From Streptomyces sp. rh34 (GTDB lineage: Bacteria > Actinomycetota > Actinomycetes > Streptomycetales > Streptomycetaceae), in contig NZ_NTGZ01000022.1 of assembly GCF_002551245.1 (NCBI RefSeq), positions 3,016-50,210 of the forward strand: a DNA stretch of 47,195 nt, in the 5' to 3' direction. Every line of letters begins with the position of its first letter. Within the stretch, counting starts at the first letter, position 1. The notes under the pieces were generated by a model, which saw only the letters and a list, made by a program, of their open reading frames with translations, was not told the origin of the DNA and made no database searches. The translations under genes were made by a program, and so were the position numbers. This document shows, piece after piece, positions 17,136 through 25,894 of this stretch.

Positions 17136-18407
17136 ATGGCCCTTCGATCTCCTCGGGCGTCGACTCCCGACGCTCCACCCACCCCTGCCCCGTCGTCCGA
17201 TTCCTCGTCCACCTCCACCCCCAGCGCCCCTTCCTCTTCCCCTTCCTCCTCAACATTCCTGCCTCCGCCCGGCCCGTTGCCCGGGCGGACGCCCGTCCGG
17301 GCGCGGCACGGATCCGGCACTCGCCCGAGCGGCCGTGCAGGTGCGGGCCCCGGCGCCCGTTCCGGGGCCCGCACCCGGGGGCGGCGGTCCGCGCAAGGTC
17401 GTTCCGCCCTTGCGGTGGCGGCCGCGCGGCGCCGGGCGGATGCGCTGATGGCGGGTGCCACCGGGCTGGGGAGCGTCGCCGAACCCGTACCGGTGAGCGA
17501 GCCGGAACCCGTACCCGCACGTGAGCCGGACCCCATTCGCACACGTGAGCCGGAACCCGTACCGGTACGCGAGCTGGCACCCGTACCCGTACCCGTACCC
17601 GAACCCGCGCCCGTATCCGAGATCGCGGGGGAGGTGCCCGGTGGCACGCCGAGGGTGCGCCGTCTCGTGTCTGCCGTCCGGGAGCGGCTGCCGTTGTGGG
17701 TGCGGCTCCGGTGCGGGATGGCGCCGCGCACGCCGGTGGTGCTCGCCCTGGTACTGCTCGCTGCCGTGGGTGTCGCCGCGTTCCACTTCTGGTCCGTACG
17801 TCCCCAGGCCGTACGTGCGCCGGAGCCGGTCGCGGACGAAGCGGCGGCGTCCGCGTTGCCACCGGATCCGTTACGTTCCGGGGCACCCGGTCCGGTCCCG
17901 CGTCCGGCGGCGGGGGAGGCGCCGGACACGGGCGGGAAGGCGGGCGGGAGTGGGCAGATCGTCGTCGATGTGAGCGGCAAGGTGCGTCGGCCGGGGGTCC
18001 GTCGGCTTCCGGCGGGATCACGGGTGGCGGACGCGCTCGACGCGGCGGGCGGTGTGCGCGCAGGCACGGATGTCACGGGGCTTAATCGGGCACGGGTCCT
18101 GATGGACGGTGAGCAGGTTGTCGTGGGTCTACCGCCCGGCCCGCCGGTCTCGGGGGCGGGCGGTAGCGGGCGCCACGGGGCCGACGCGTCGAGTGCCGGG
18201 CCGGGCGGGTCCTCGGTACCGATGAGCCTGAACACGGCGACGGCGGAGCAGCTCGAAACGCTGCCCGGGGTCGGGCCCGTGCTGGCCCAGCACATGATCG
18301 ACTACCGCGCGGAGAACAACGGATTCCGGTCCGTCCACGAGCTCCGGCAGGTCCATGGGATCGGCGACCGCCGTTTCGCCGAACTACAGCCGCTCGTACG
18401 CCCGTGA
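17136..18407 (+). CDS. comEA: ComEA-like DNA-binding protein with TTA codon
   Basis: 423 aa. The first 200 residues are low complexity (Ser/Pro-rich, then EPVPV repeats). A membrane segment lies at about 199-220, an SLBB domain at about 275-308 (IVVDVSGKVRRPGV), and the helix-hairpin-helix DNA-binding domain at 363-423 (SLNTATAEQLETLPGVGPVL). In competent bacteria ComEA binds incoming DNA outside the membrane. Residue 246 is encoded by TTA (17871-17873), the only in-frame TTA I found in a confident gene here. TTA requires the bldA tRNA in Streptomyces. The gene overlaps comEC by 4 bases. The long cytosolic tail is unusual compared with short ComEA of Firmicutes. Confidence 0.9.
   Translation: MALRSPRASTPDAPPTPAPSSDSSSTSTPSAPSSSPSSSTFLPPPGPLPGRTPVRARHGSGTRPSGRAGAGPGARSGARTRGRRSAQGRSALAVAAARRRADALMAGATGLGSVAEPVPVSEPEPVPAREPDPIRTREPEPVPVRELAPVPVPVPEPAPVSEIAGEVPGGTPRVRRLVSAVRERLPLWVRLRCGMAPRTPVVLALVLLAAVGVAAFHFWSVRPQAVRAPEPVADEAAASALPPDPLRSGAPGPVPRPAAGEAPDTGGKAGGSGQIVVDVSGKVRRPGVRRLPAGSRVADALDAAGGVRAGTDVTGLNRARVLMDGEQVVVGLPPGPPVSGAGGSGRHGADASSAGPGGSSVPMSLNTATAEQLETLPGVGPVLAQHMIDYRAENNGFRSVHELRQVHGIGDRRFAELQPLVRP
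17460..17630 (+). repeat. Degenerate Pro/Glu/Val-coding repeats in comEA
   Basis: Repeated units of the form GAGCCGGAACCCGTACC and an uninterrupted run of GTACCC hexamers (about 17578-17600) encode EPVPV-type tracts before the membrane segment. Likely length-variable between strains. Confidence 0.6.
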
Positions 18408-21043
18408 GCAGCCGGGAGGCCCGGCTCGACTCCCGGGGCACGGGCAGGGACATCTTCGGAAGCGGCCACCGGCCCGATGGCGCGGGCGACGGCGCGGGCA
18501 GTCCGGCGTGTGCGCCGCGCATTCCGGGGACCCCGCGTGCCCCGGGGACCCCACGTCCTCCGCGTGCTGCGGGTGATTCGGGTGCGCCGGGTGGAACCGG
18601 CTCGCGAAGGGAAGGCCCCACGGACCTGCGGCTCGTTCCGCCCGCGCTGGCGGTCTGGGCGGCTGCGGCGTCGACGCTGGGGCTGCCGGGGAGGTGGGTG
18701 GCCGCCGTGGCCGTCGCCTGTCTGGTTCCGGCGGTCGTTCTGCTGGTGGCGGCCGCGCGCACCTCTCGGGAGGGGCGGTCGGCCGGGTGGTCCCGGGGCG
18801 TCGCCGCCGGGGGAGCCGTCCTGCTGTGCGCGGCGGCGGGCGCGGCCGTGGCCGGACTTCACGGGGCCGATGTGCGGCGCGGCCCTGTCCCCGGGCTGGC
18901 GGGGGAGTACGCGCGGATCGACGCCGACGTCCGGGTGACCTCGGATCCCCGGACGACCCGCCCGGCGGTACGGGGCAACCACAGCGTCCCGGCCCTCCTC
19001 CTGATCGACGCCGAGGTCATGGAGGTGCGGACGCCGGACGGCCCGAGCGTCCGGGTCCGGACACCGGTGCTGCTCATGGTCGCGCCGGGCGACCACCGGG
19101 CGGACTGGCAGAAGCTGCTGCCGTCCACCCGACTCCGGCTCAGCGGCCGGCTCTCGCTCCCCGCCCACGAGGGCGAACGTCTGGCGGCGGTCCTGCGGGT
19201 GGACGACGAGGGGGCGCCCCGGATCACCGGGCCGCCGACGTGGATCCAGCGCGCGGCCGGGGAACTGCGCGCCGGCTTGCGGGAAGCGACGGACGAGCTG
19301 GACGCGGACGCGCGGGCGCTGTTGCCGGGACTGGTGGTCGGTGACACCTCCAGGGTCCCGTCCGAGCTCCACGACGCCTTCAAGTCGACTGATCTGACAC
19401 ACCTCTTGAGCGTGTCCGGGGCCAATCTCTCGATTCTGCTCTTTCTCCTCGTCGGGCCGCCGGGGTCGGCCCTGAGCGCCGAACGGCGTGGTCTGGCACC
19501 CCTGTTGGGACTCTCCCTGCGGGGGACCGCGTTGATCGGTGGTGGGCTGACCCTCGCCTTCATCATCGTCTGCCGTCCGGAACCGAGCGTGCTCCGCGCG
19601 GCAGCCTGCGGTCTCATCACGCTCCTCGCGATCGGAACGGGCCGTCGGAGGTCTCTGGTTCCCGCGCTGGCGGCGGCTGTCGTCCTCCTGGTCCTCTACG
19701 ATCCGTGGCTGGCCCGGAGCTACGGCTTCCTGCTGTCGGTGCTGGCCACCGGTGCGCTGCTGACCCTCGCGCCACGGTGGAGTGTCGCCCTGCGGGCGCG
19801 GCGGGTGCCGGGCAGGCTCGCCGAGGTGCTGGCCGCTGCGGCGGCCGCGCAGGCCGTGTGCGCACCCGTGGTGGTGGTCCTGGCCTCGCGGGTCAGCCTG
19901 GTGGCGGTCCCGTGCAATCTGCTGGCGGAGTTCGCGGTGGCGCCGGCGACGGTGCTCGGGTTCGCGGCCCTCGCCGTCGCCCCGGTGGCCCCGCCGGTGG
20001 CCGAGCTGCTGGCCGGGGTCGCCGGCTGGCCGGTCGAGTGGATCGCCACGGTCGCCCGCACGGGGGCGGGCCTTCCCGGGGCGGAGGCGCAGTGGCCCGG
20101 AGGGTGGTCCGGCGCGGCACTGCTGGCCGGCCTCACGGTGCTGGCCGTGCTCCTGGCTCCGAGGCTGGCCGGTCGCCCCTGGATCTGCGCGGCCGCCGGA
20201 CTGCTTCTCGTGCTGGCGGTGCTGAGGCCGGTTCCGCTGACCCGGATCATGACCGGATGGCCGCCGCCCGACTGGGCGTTCGCGCTCTGCGACGTGGGGC
20301 AGGGGGATGCGATGGTGCTCAGGGCGGGGGAGGGCACGGGCGTGGTCGTCGACGCCGGACCCGACCCCCGTGCGGTCGACCGGTGCCTGCGGGACCTCGC
20401 GGTGACCCGGGTCCCGCTCGTGGTCCTCACCCACTTCCACGCCGACCATGTGCGCGGGCTGCCGGGTGTGCTCCGGGGCAGGGCGGTGGGCGCGATCCAG
20501 ACGACGAGCCTCGAAGAGCCGCCGGAACAGGCCGCGTTCGTACGGCGGACAGCGGCTGCGGCACGGGTCCCGACGGTGCGGGCCGTGGCCGGTGAGCGCC
20601 GCCGGTCGGGCCCGGTCGACTGGAGGGTCCTCTGGCCGCGTCAAGATCCCGGGAGAGCGGGGGCGGTGGCGGTGCGGGAGCCGAACGACTCCAGTGTCAC
20701 CCTGCGCGTACGGGCGGCCGGCGGGCTGACGCTGCTGCTCCTCGGCGATCTCGAACCCCTGGCCCAACGGGAGTTGTCGCGCGGCCCGGGGGCGTTGGGC
20801 CCGGTGGACGTCCTCAAGGTGGCCCACCACGGCTCGGCCTTCCAGGACGCCGGGCTGCTCCACGGCGTACGACCGAGACTGGCGCTCATCTCCTGCGGCG
20901 CGGACAACCCGTACGGGCACCCCTCCGCCCGCACGGTGGGCGCCCTCAGGGCGGCCGGGGCCCGGGTCCTGCGCACCGACACCGACGGCACGATCGCGGT
21001 GACGGGCGCCGGGAAGGAACTGCGGGCGGTGGGCCGGTCATGA
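18404..21043 (+). CDS. comEC: ComEC/Rec2 family DNA-uptake channel protein
   Basis: 879 aa, full length. The order is a 70-residue Gly/Pro/Arg-rich N-terminus, several membrane helices (about 75-140), an OB-like DUF4131 region, the competence membrane domain with LLSVSGANLSILLFLL near residue 343, and a C-terminal metallo-beta-lactamase domain with THFHADH at 676-682 and KVAHHGS further on. ComEC passes single-stranded DNA into the cytosol in competent species. Its GTG lies inside the comEA stop (GTGA), so the two are coupled. Streptomyces are not known to be naturally competent, so the physiological role is open. Confidence 0.93.
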   Translation: MSSREARLDSRGTGRDIFGSGHRPDGAGDGAGSPACAPRIPGTPRAPGTPRPPRAAGDSGAPGGTGSRREGPTDLRLVPPALAVWAAAASTLGLPGRWVAAVAVACLVPAVVLLVAAARTSREGRSAGWSRGVAAGGAVLLCAAAGAAVAGLHGADVRRGPVPGLAGEYARIDADVRVTSDPRTTRPAVRGNHSVPALLLIDAEVMEVRTPDGPSVRVRTPVLLMVAPGDHRADWQKLLPSTRLRLSGRLSLPAHEGERLAAVLRVDDEGAPRITGPPTWIQRAAGELRAGLREATDELDADARALLPGLVVGDTSRVPSELHDAFKSTDLTHLLSVSGANLSILLFLLVGPPGSALSAERRGLAPLLGLSLRGTALIGGGLTLAFIIVCRPEPSVLRAAACGLITLLAIGTGRRRSLVPALAAAVVLLVLYDPWLARSYGFLLSVLATGALLTLAPRWSVALRARRVPGRLAEVLAAAAAAQAVCAPVVVVLASRVSLVAVPCNLLAEFAVAPATVLGFAALAVAPVAPPVAELLAGVAGWPVEWIATVARTGAGLPGAEAQWPGGWSGAALLAGLTVLAVLLAPRLAGRPWICAAAGLLLVLAVLRPVPLTRIMTGWPPPDWAFALCDVGQGDAMVLRAGEGTGVVVDAGPDPRAVDRCLRDLAVTRVPLVVLTHFHADHVRGLPGVLRGRAVGAIQTTSLEEPPEQAAFVRRTAAAARVPTVRAVAGERRRSGPVDWRVLWPRQDPGRAGAVAVREPNDSSVTLRVRAAGGLTLLLLGDLEPLAQRELSRGPGALGPVDVLKVAHHGSAFQDAGLLHGVRPRLALISCGADNPYGHPSARTVGALRAAGARVLRTDTDGTIAVTGAGKELRAVGRS

Positions 21044-21054
21044 CCTCGCGCGGG

Positions 21055-21513
21055 TCAGACCAGCCAGGTGCCGGAGAGCATCAGGTCGCGGTCGGCGAGT
21101 TCGTTCACCTCGCGCCAGGCGCGCACGGTGTGGGGGGTGATGCGCAGGAACACCCAGGGGGAGCTGCGCGGGTCCCATCGGAGCTTCGCGACGAAGGCGT
21201 CCCTCGTCGCGGCGGGAAGGTCCCTTCCCTCCAGGATGCTCGCCTCGCCCTCGATCAGCACCACATCGCGGGTGGGGCCGAGGGTCACGCGGATCGGGCC
21301 GCCGGGAGTCACGTTGACGGCGGTCGGATTGGTCCGCCGGGTGGCCATGACCAGGGTGCCGGTGTCGTCCTCCCAGAGGAACGACAGCGGCACCAGAGTG
21401 GGGACACGGTCCGGGGAGGCCGTGGCCACCCACGCGTCCTCGTCCTGGCGCAGGTGGTCCAGGACGTCCTGCTTGCGCTGTTTTCGGCTGCGCGGGGGAG
21501 CGTGTTCGGTCAT
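21055..21513 (-). CDS. Pyridoxamine 5'-phosphate oxidase-like (PPOX) protein
   Basis: 152 aa, a split-barrel flavin or F420-binding fold. Visible features are WVATASPDRVPTLVPLSFLW, the strand VMATRRTNPTAVNV and IRVTLGPTRDVVLIEGEA, with a C-terminal FLRITPHTVRAWREV segment. Cofactor and substrate are unknown. Actinobacteria have many F420-dependent members. TAGCGT (21521-21526, minus strand) lies 7 bases before the ATG, and no ribosome binding site is seen, so it is probably leaderless. It ends 11 bases from the convergent comEC stop. Confidence 0.82.
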   Translation of the reverse strand: MTEHAPPRSRKQRKQDVLDHLRQDEDAWVATASPDRVPTLVPLSFLWEDDTGTLVMATRRTNPTAVNVTPGGPIRVTLGPTRDVVLIEGEASILEGRDLPAATRDAFVAKLRWDPRSSPWVFLRITPHTVRAWREVNELADRDLMLSGTWLV

Positions 21514-21634
21514 GCGCGACACGCTAGACGAGGATCACCGTGCCGGGCCTCGGGCAACGGTCCTCGGCCAGGAGTCCTAGGACCTGCCGGGGGACCGGTG
21601 GTTCTCGGGGCGGGAGCGGGAGCAGACTGGGCCC

Positions 21635-22489
21635 ATGACCTCGCAGACACCCACGGCGTCCGGTGCCTCCGTCCCGGGGCCCGACAACGGCATCACCGCC
21701 GCCGCCGTTGACGCCTATCTCGCCCGGATCGGCGCGGACCGTCCGGCACGGGCCGACATCGAAGCGCTGCGCGGCCTGCAGCACCGGCATCTCCTCGCCG
21801 TTCCCTTCGAGAACCTCTCGGTCCACCTGGGTGAGGACATCGTGCTGGAGGAACGGGCGCTGATGGACAAGGTGACCGGCGGTCGCGGCGGCTTCTGCTA
21901 CGAACTGAACGGCGCGTTCGGGGCGTTGCTGCGTGCCCTCGGTTTCCGTGTGACCCTGCTGCAGGCGCGGGTCTTCGGCGACGGCGGCCGTCTGGGCATC
22001 CCGTACGACCACATGGCACTGCGGGTGGAGACCGAGGACGGTACGGGGCCCTGGCTGGCGGACGTCGGGTTCGGCGACAACGCGCTGTGGCCGCTGGCGC
22101 TCGACGACCGGACGGAACAGGAGGACCCCCGGGGCGTGTTCCGGCTCCGCCGGGCGCCGCAGGGGGACCTGGATCTGCTGCGTGGCGGCTCACGGCAGTT
22201 CCGGCTCGACCTGAGGCCGCGGACGCTGCCGGAGTTCCGGGGCGGGGCCTGGTACCACCGCACCTCGCCGGACTCGCACTTCACCCGGTCGCTCGTGTGC
22301 TCCCGGTACACGGAGACCGGGCGGGTGACGCTGAGCGGACGGACCCTGGTCACCACGGTCGGCGGGGATCGGCACCGCACGGAACTGGTCACGGACGAGG
22401 AGGTGCTCGCCGCCTACCGGGACCACTTCGGGGTGCGGCTCTCCCGGGTTCCCGAGCTCCGGGAGGCGGGCGCCGTGCCCGGGGCGTGA
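21635..22489 (+). CDS. Arylamine N-acetyltransferase
   Basis: 284 aa. Transfers acetyl groups from acetyl-CoA to arylamines or related amines through a cysteine protease-like triad. All three residues are visible: Cys88 in RGGFCYELN, His126 in YDHMAL and Asp143 in LADVGFGDN. The PFENLSVHLG segment near the N-terminus is typical. Length is normal. The gene diverges from the PPOX gene across a 121-bp region. No biosynthetic cluster is adjacent, so detoxification is more likely than antibiotic tailoring. Confidence 0.93.
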   Translation: MTSQTPTASGASVPGPDNGITAAAVDAYLARIGADRPARADIEALRGLQHRHLLAVPFENLSVHLGEDIVLEERALMDKVTGGRGGFCYELNGAFGALLRALGFRVTLLQARVFGDGGRLGIPYDHMALRVETEDGTGPWLADVGFGDNALWPLALDDRTEQEDPRGVFRLRRAPQGDLDLLRGGSRQFRLDLRPRTLPEFRGGAWYHRTSPDSHFTRSLVCSRYTETGRVTLSGRTLVTTVGGDRHRTELVTDEEVLAAYRDHFGVRLSRVPELREAGAVPGA

Positions 22490-22560
22490 CGCCGGACGGG
22501 ACTCGCGAACGCCGCGCCCGACTGATCCACACAAGTGGAACCAGCAATTCGGACCTTCGG

Positions 22561-22650
22561 TAACACCTGTGTACAGCTCGTCACAGCTCGTCGCACCTCG
22601 CCATACCTCCGCACACCTCATTACACCTTGGAGCAGCTCGGTACAAGACC
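22561..22650. repeat. Ten-bp phased degenerate tandem repeat, about nine units
   Basis: From 22561 the sequence falls into successive 10-base blocks of the form nnACA(G/C)CTCG: GTACAGCTCG, TCACAGCTCG, TCGCACCTCG, CCATACCTCC, GCACACCTCA, TTACACCTTG, GAGCAGCTCG. The first block (TAACACCTGT) and last (GTACAAGACC) are more divergent. One unit equals about one helical turn. It lies 134-223 bases upstream of the YceI gene in non-coding DNA and is markedly less GC-rich than its surroundings. Confidence 0.6.
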
Positions 22651-22783
22651 CTCCGAGGCCCTCCGTTTGCCTCGAACGCCGCAATAGTGATCGAATGCAT
22701 GCTCGTCGGCGGGCCGCTGATCCGACAAGGACGTCCACCTGTCAGGGGCCCGAAGCAGGAAGCGCCCCTGGGGGTACGTAGAG

Positions 22784-23665
22784 ATGTTCGGCCGTTGGCT
22801 GGGAAACAGAGGCCAGGCGGGTGGGCGCGGTGGGGCCCTCGCCGGATTCCAGGTGCCCCGTACCGCGGGCGTGCTCAACTGCCGGGTGCTGGACCCGGTC
22901 AACGAACCGGTTCAGCACGCCGAGTTCGTCGTGACCGACAGCGCGGGCCGCAAGGTGACAGGCGGCGAGACGGACCCCTTCGGCACTGTTCTCACCACGG
23001 TCCCGGCGGGCGACTACCGGCTGGCGATCACGGCCGAGGGCTTCACCCCGTTCCACGGGGCGGTGACGGTGGCCGAGGGGGCGCACGCCACCCTGGGCGA
23101 TGTGACCCTTCAGGTGGCCCAGCCCCCGCAGCTGCCCGACCCCGGCGACTGGGACATCGAGCCGAACCACTCGCAGATCGGTTTCACCGCCCGGCACATC
23201 GGGCTGGCCCGCATCCACGGCAGGTTCAACACCTTCGCCGGGGCGGTCCGGATCGCCGACCGCATGGAGGACTCCGCCATGCACGTGATCATCGACGCGG
23301 CCTCGATCGACACCAACGTGCAGATGCGCGACGACCACCTGCGCTCCGGCGACTTCCTCGACGTCGGCCGTTACCCGACGATGGAGTTCTACAGCGAGCG
23401 CTTCGTCCACCGGGGCGGCAGCCGGTGGGGCGTCACGGGCGCGCTGACCCTGCACGGCGTCAGCCGTACGGTGACGCTGGACACCCAGTACCTCGGCATC
23501 GGCAACGGTCTTGAGGGCGAGACGCGCGCCGCCTGCCGGGCCACCACCGAACTGCACCGCGAGGACTTCACCCTCACCTGGCAGACCATGCTCGCGCGCG
23601 GGATCGCCGTGGTGGGGCCGAGCATCGTCATCGACCTGGACATCCAGATCGTCCCCAAGGGCTGA
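22784..23665 (+). CDS. YceI family protein with carboxypeptidase-regulatory-like domain
   Basis: 293 aa. Residues about 28-110 form a beta-sandwich of the CarboxypepD_reg-like type (VLNCRVLDPVNEPVQHAEFV and PAGDYRLAITAEGF). Residues 117-293 are a YceI lipocalin-like domain (DWDIEPNHSQIGFTARHIG, DDHLRSGDFLDVGRYPTMEF, GALTLHGVSRTVTLD). YceI proteins bind isoprenoid or amphiphilic ligands in a barrel. No signal peptide is evident, so it may be cytosolic. The ATG has a purine-rich GTAGAG immediately upstream. The long upstream region holds a phased repeat array. Confidence 0.88.
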   Translation: MFGRWLGNRGQAGGRGGALAGFQVPRTAGVLNCRVLDPVNEPVQHAEFVVTDSAGRKVTGGETDPFGTVLTTVPAGDYRLAITAEGFTPFHGAVTVAEGAHATLGDVTLQVAQPPQLPDPGDWDIEPNHSQIGFTARHIGLARIHGRFNTFAGAVRIADRMEDSAMHVIIDAASIDTNVQMRDDHLRSGDFLDVGRYPTMEFYSERFVHRGGSRWGVTGALTLHGVSRTVTLDTQYLGIGNGLEGETRAACRATTELHREDFTLTWQTMLARGIAVVGPSIVIDLDIQIVPKG

Positions 23666-23729
23666 GCTGCCCGGAGGTTCCCCGGGGCCGTGCCGGCCGG
23701 ATCGTTCTCCAGGCGGTGGCGGCCGGACG

Positions 23730-23975
23730 TCACGGCTTCTCCAGCCAGCCTTCGTACTCCTCCGCGAACGCGTCGAGCGCGGCCGGGTCCAGGCGCCCGG
23801 CCGCGTCCTCCACGACCACCAGCCACTGGGCGTCCTCGGCGTCGTCCTCGCCGGCCAGCGCGTCCCGTACGAGCTGAGGCTCCTCGGCGACGCCGAAGCG
23901 GTCCGCCAGCTCCCCGGCCACCTCCTCCGCGGCGTCGCGGTCGGGCAACACCAGTACATGTCTCACATCGCTCAC
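23730..23975 (-). CDS. 81-aa acidic hypothetical protein
   Basis: Starts at GTG 23975 with GGAGA about 9 bases upstream, and an in-frame GTG at 23966 is also possible. The product is acidic and begins MSDVRHVLVLPDRDAAEEV, followed by alternating helix/strand predictions (GELADRFGV, WLVVVEDAAGRLDPAALDAFAEEYEGWLE). It looks like a small alpha/beta domain with no catalytic motif. It converges with the YceI gene and diverges from holA. Function unknown. Confidence 0.72.
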   Translation of the reverse strand: MSDVRHVLVLPDRDAAEEVAGELADRFGVAEEPQLVRDALAGEDDAEDAQWLVVVEDAAGRLDPAALDAFAEEYEGWLEKP

Positions 23976-24076
23976 CCGGTCATTCTCCGGTACGGGCATC
24001 CGTGCCCCGCGCCCCGGGGCGGCCGGGCCGTCGGGGCTGCCCGGGCTGTCAGTGGGGCGTGGGATGCTGGATCGCG

Positions 24077-25063
24077 ATGGCCACCAGGAAGAATTCCACC
24101 GACGATCCGCTCGCGCCCCTCACCCTCGCCGTGGGCCAGGAGGACCTCCTCCTGGACCGTGCGGTGCAGCAGGTGGTGGCGGCCGCCCGCGCCTCCGACG
24201 CCGACACGGACGTACGTGATCTGGCGTCCGACCAGTTGCAGCCCGGCACGCTCGCCGAGCTCACCAGCCCCTCGCTCTTCGCCGAGCGCAAGGTCGTGAT
24301 CGTGCGCAACGCACAGGACCTCTCGGCCGACACGGTCAAGGACGTCAAGGCGTATCTCGGCGCGCCGGTCGAGGAGATCACGCTCGTCCTGCTGCACGCG
24401 GGCGGTGCCAAGGGCAAGGGGCTGCTGGACGCGGCGCGCAAGGCCGGGGCGCGGGAGGTCGCCTGCCCGAAGACCACCAAGCCCGCCGAGCGGCTCTCCT
24501 TCGTACGGTCGGAGTTCCGGGCGCACGGGCGGTCCGCGACGCCGGAGGCGTGCCAGGCGCTGGTCGACTCCATCGGAAGCGATCTGCGGGAGCTGGCGAG
24601 TGCGGTGTCCCAGCTGATCGCGGACGTCGAGGGCACGATCGACGAGGCGGTCGTCGGGCGCTATTACACCGGGCGGGCGGAAGCCTCTTCGTTCACCGTC
24701 GCCGACCGGGCGGTCGAGGGGCGCGCGGCGGAGGCGCTGGAGGCGCTGCGGTGGTCGCTGTCGACCGGGGTCCCGCCCGTCCTGATCACCAGCGCGCTGG
24801 CGCAGGGGGTGCGGGCGATCGGGAAGCTGTCCTCGGCCCGGGGCGGCCGGCCGGCTGATCTGGCCCGGGAGCTGGGCATGCCGCCCTGGAAGATCGACCG
24901 GGTGCGGCAGCAGATGCGGGGGTGGACGCCGGACGGGGTCGCGGTGGCCCTGCGGGCGGTGGCGGCGGCGGACGCGGGGGTGAAGGGCGGGGGGGACGAT
25001 CCCGAGTACGCCCTGGAGAAGGCCGTCGTCGTGGTCGCCCGGGCCGCGCGGGCGGGGCGATAG
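24077..25063 (+). CDS. holA: DNA polymerase III subunit delta
   Basis: 328 aa, clamp-loader subunit that opens the beta clamp. It has the AAA-like fold without a functional Walker A. Conserved pieces are LAVGQEDLLLDRAV near the N-terminus, SLFAERKVVIVRNAQDLS, LVLLHAGGAKGKGLLDAARK and a C-terminal collar domain (YYTGRAEASSFTVADRAVEG, PPWKIDRVRQQMRGW). The ATG at 24077 begins MATRKNSTDDPLAPLTLAVG. It is followed by a bidirectional terminator and the convergent rpsT. holA-rpsT adjacency is common in bacteria. Confidence 0.94.
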   Translation: MATRKNSTDDPLAPLTLAVGQEDLLLDRAVQQVVAAARASDADTDVRDLASDQLQPGTLAELTSPSLFAERKVVIVRNAQDLSADTVKDVKAYLGAPVEEITLVLLHAGGAKGKGLLDAARKAGAREVACPKTTKPAERLSFVRSEFRAHGRSATPEACQALVDSIGSDLRELASAVSQLIADVEGTIDEAVVGRYYTGRAEASSFTVADRAVEGRAAEALEALRWSLSTGVPPVLITSALAQGVRAIGKLSSARGGRPADLARELGMPPWKIDRVRQQMRGWTPDGVAVALRAVAAADAGVKGGGDDPEYALEKAVVVVARAARAGR

Positions 25064-25229
25064 GCCCTCTCGGGGCGGGGTGGGCGGCGCCGCGGCGTGC
25101 GGGGCCTCGGGAGCGCCGGTTCCGTCCTCAAGCGCCGGGCGGGCTGGGTGTGCCCCGGGCGGGCTGAACGTGCCGCCCCTGCCCACGCAGGCTGCGCCGA
25201 CCCCGGACCGGCGGGACATCCGGATGCGC

Positions 25230-25275
25230 GGAAGCCCCGGCCCTCGATCTGGGGAGATCGTGGGCCGGGGCTTCC
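25230..25275. terminator. Bidirectional terminator between holA and rpsT
   Basis: Perfect 14-base arms (25230-25243 with 25262-25275) enclose a further CGATCT/AGATCG stem (25245-25250 with 25255-25260) around GGGG. It lies in the 348-base holA-rpsT gap, in which I see no other gene. Confidence 0.8.
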
Positions 25276-25393
25276 GGGTCACACTCTGGGTGCGCCGCAC
25301 CCGCGTGGCGAACGCAGGTTCGGTGTGCGGCGCGGGGTGCCGGTCAGGGGCGGGAGAGAGGGCCCGTCTGGTCCGTTCCGGCGGTCACATCAG

Positions 25394-25414
25394 TGAGCTT
25401 CGGGAAGAAGCTCA
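25394..25414 (-). terminator. Short hairpin at the rpsT stop
   Basis: TGAGCTT (25394-25400) pairs with AAGCTCA (25408-25414) around a 7-base loop. It overlaps the rpsT stop codon and is probably its proximal terminator. Confidence 0.45.
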
Positions 25415-25678
25415 GGCCTGCAGGGAGGCAACCTTGGACGCCAGCGCCGACTTCTTGTTGGCGGCGGCGTTCTTGTGGATGACACCCTTCGAGACAGCCT
25501 TGTCGAGCTGACGGGAAGCGTCGCGGACGGCCGTGGTGGCCTTCTCGACGTCACCGGCAACGGCGGCCTCGCGGGCCTTGCGGATCGCGGTCTTGAGCGA
25601 CGACTTGACGGCCTTGTTGCGCAGGCGCGCCTTCTCGTTGGTCTTGTTCCGCTTGATCTGGGACTTGATGTTCGCCAC
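25412..25678 (-). CDS. rpsT: Small ribosomal subunit protein bS20
   Basis: 88 aa, primary 16S rRNA-binding protein of the small subunit. The sequence begins [20 protein letters not shown] and continues as basic helices ([13 protein letters not shown]) to [18 protein letters not shown], matching S20. The GTG at 25678 is supported by an AAAAGG stretch upstream and the universal ANIKSQ N-terminus. It has its own promoter at 25756-25785 and a terminator at each scale downstream. Confidence 0.97.
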   Translation of the reverse strand: MANIKSQIKRNKTNEKARLRNKAVKSSLKTAIRKAREAAVAGDVEKATTAVRDASRQLDKAVSKGVIHKNAAANKKSALASKVASLQA

Positions 25679-25755
25679 GAATAGAGCCTTTTCAGGTTCG
25701 TTGGATCTTCCAGGTGAGCCACGCCGCTCGTGAGAGCCACGAGGCACAGCTGTCC

Positions 25756-25785
25756 ACGGTAGCAGTCACCCTCCGACCGGCCCAA
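25756..25785 (-). promoter_or_regulatory. rpsT promoter
   Basis: Reading the minus strand, TTGGGC (25785-25780), an 18-base spacer and TACCGT (25761-25756) form a good housekeeping promoter about 80 bases before the rpsT start. Confidence 0.5.
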
Positions 25786-25894
25786 ACCGGTCGCTGTCCC
25801 GCGGGCGTGGGACGATGGAGCCTACGTATCGATCCGACCGACCCGACATCGACCCGAGACACGGCGTTCGGCGTCTCAAGAATCAGGACCCTGC

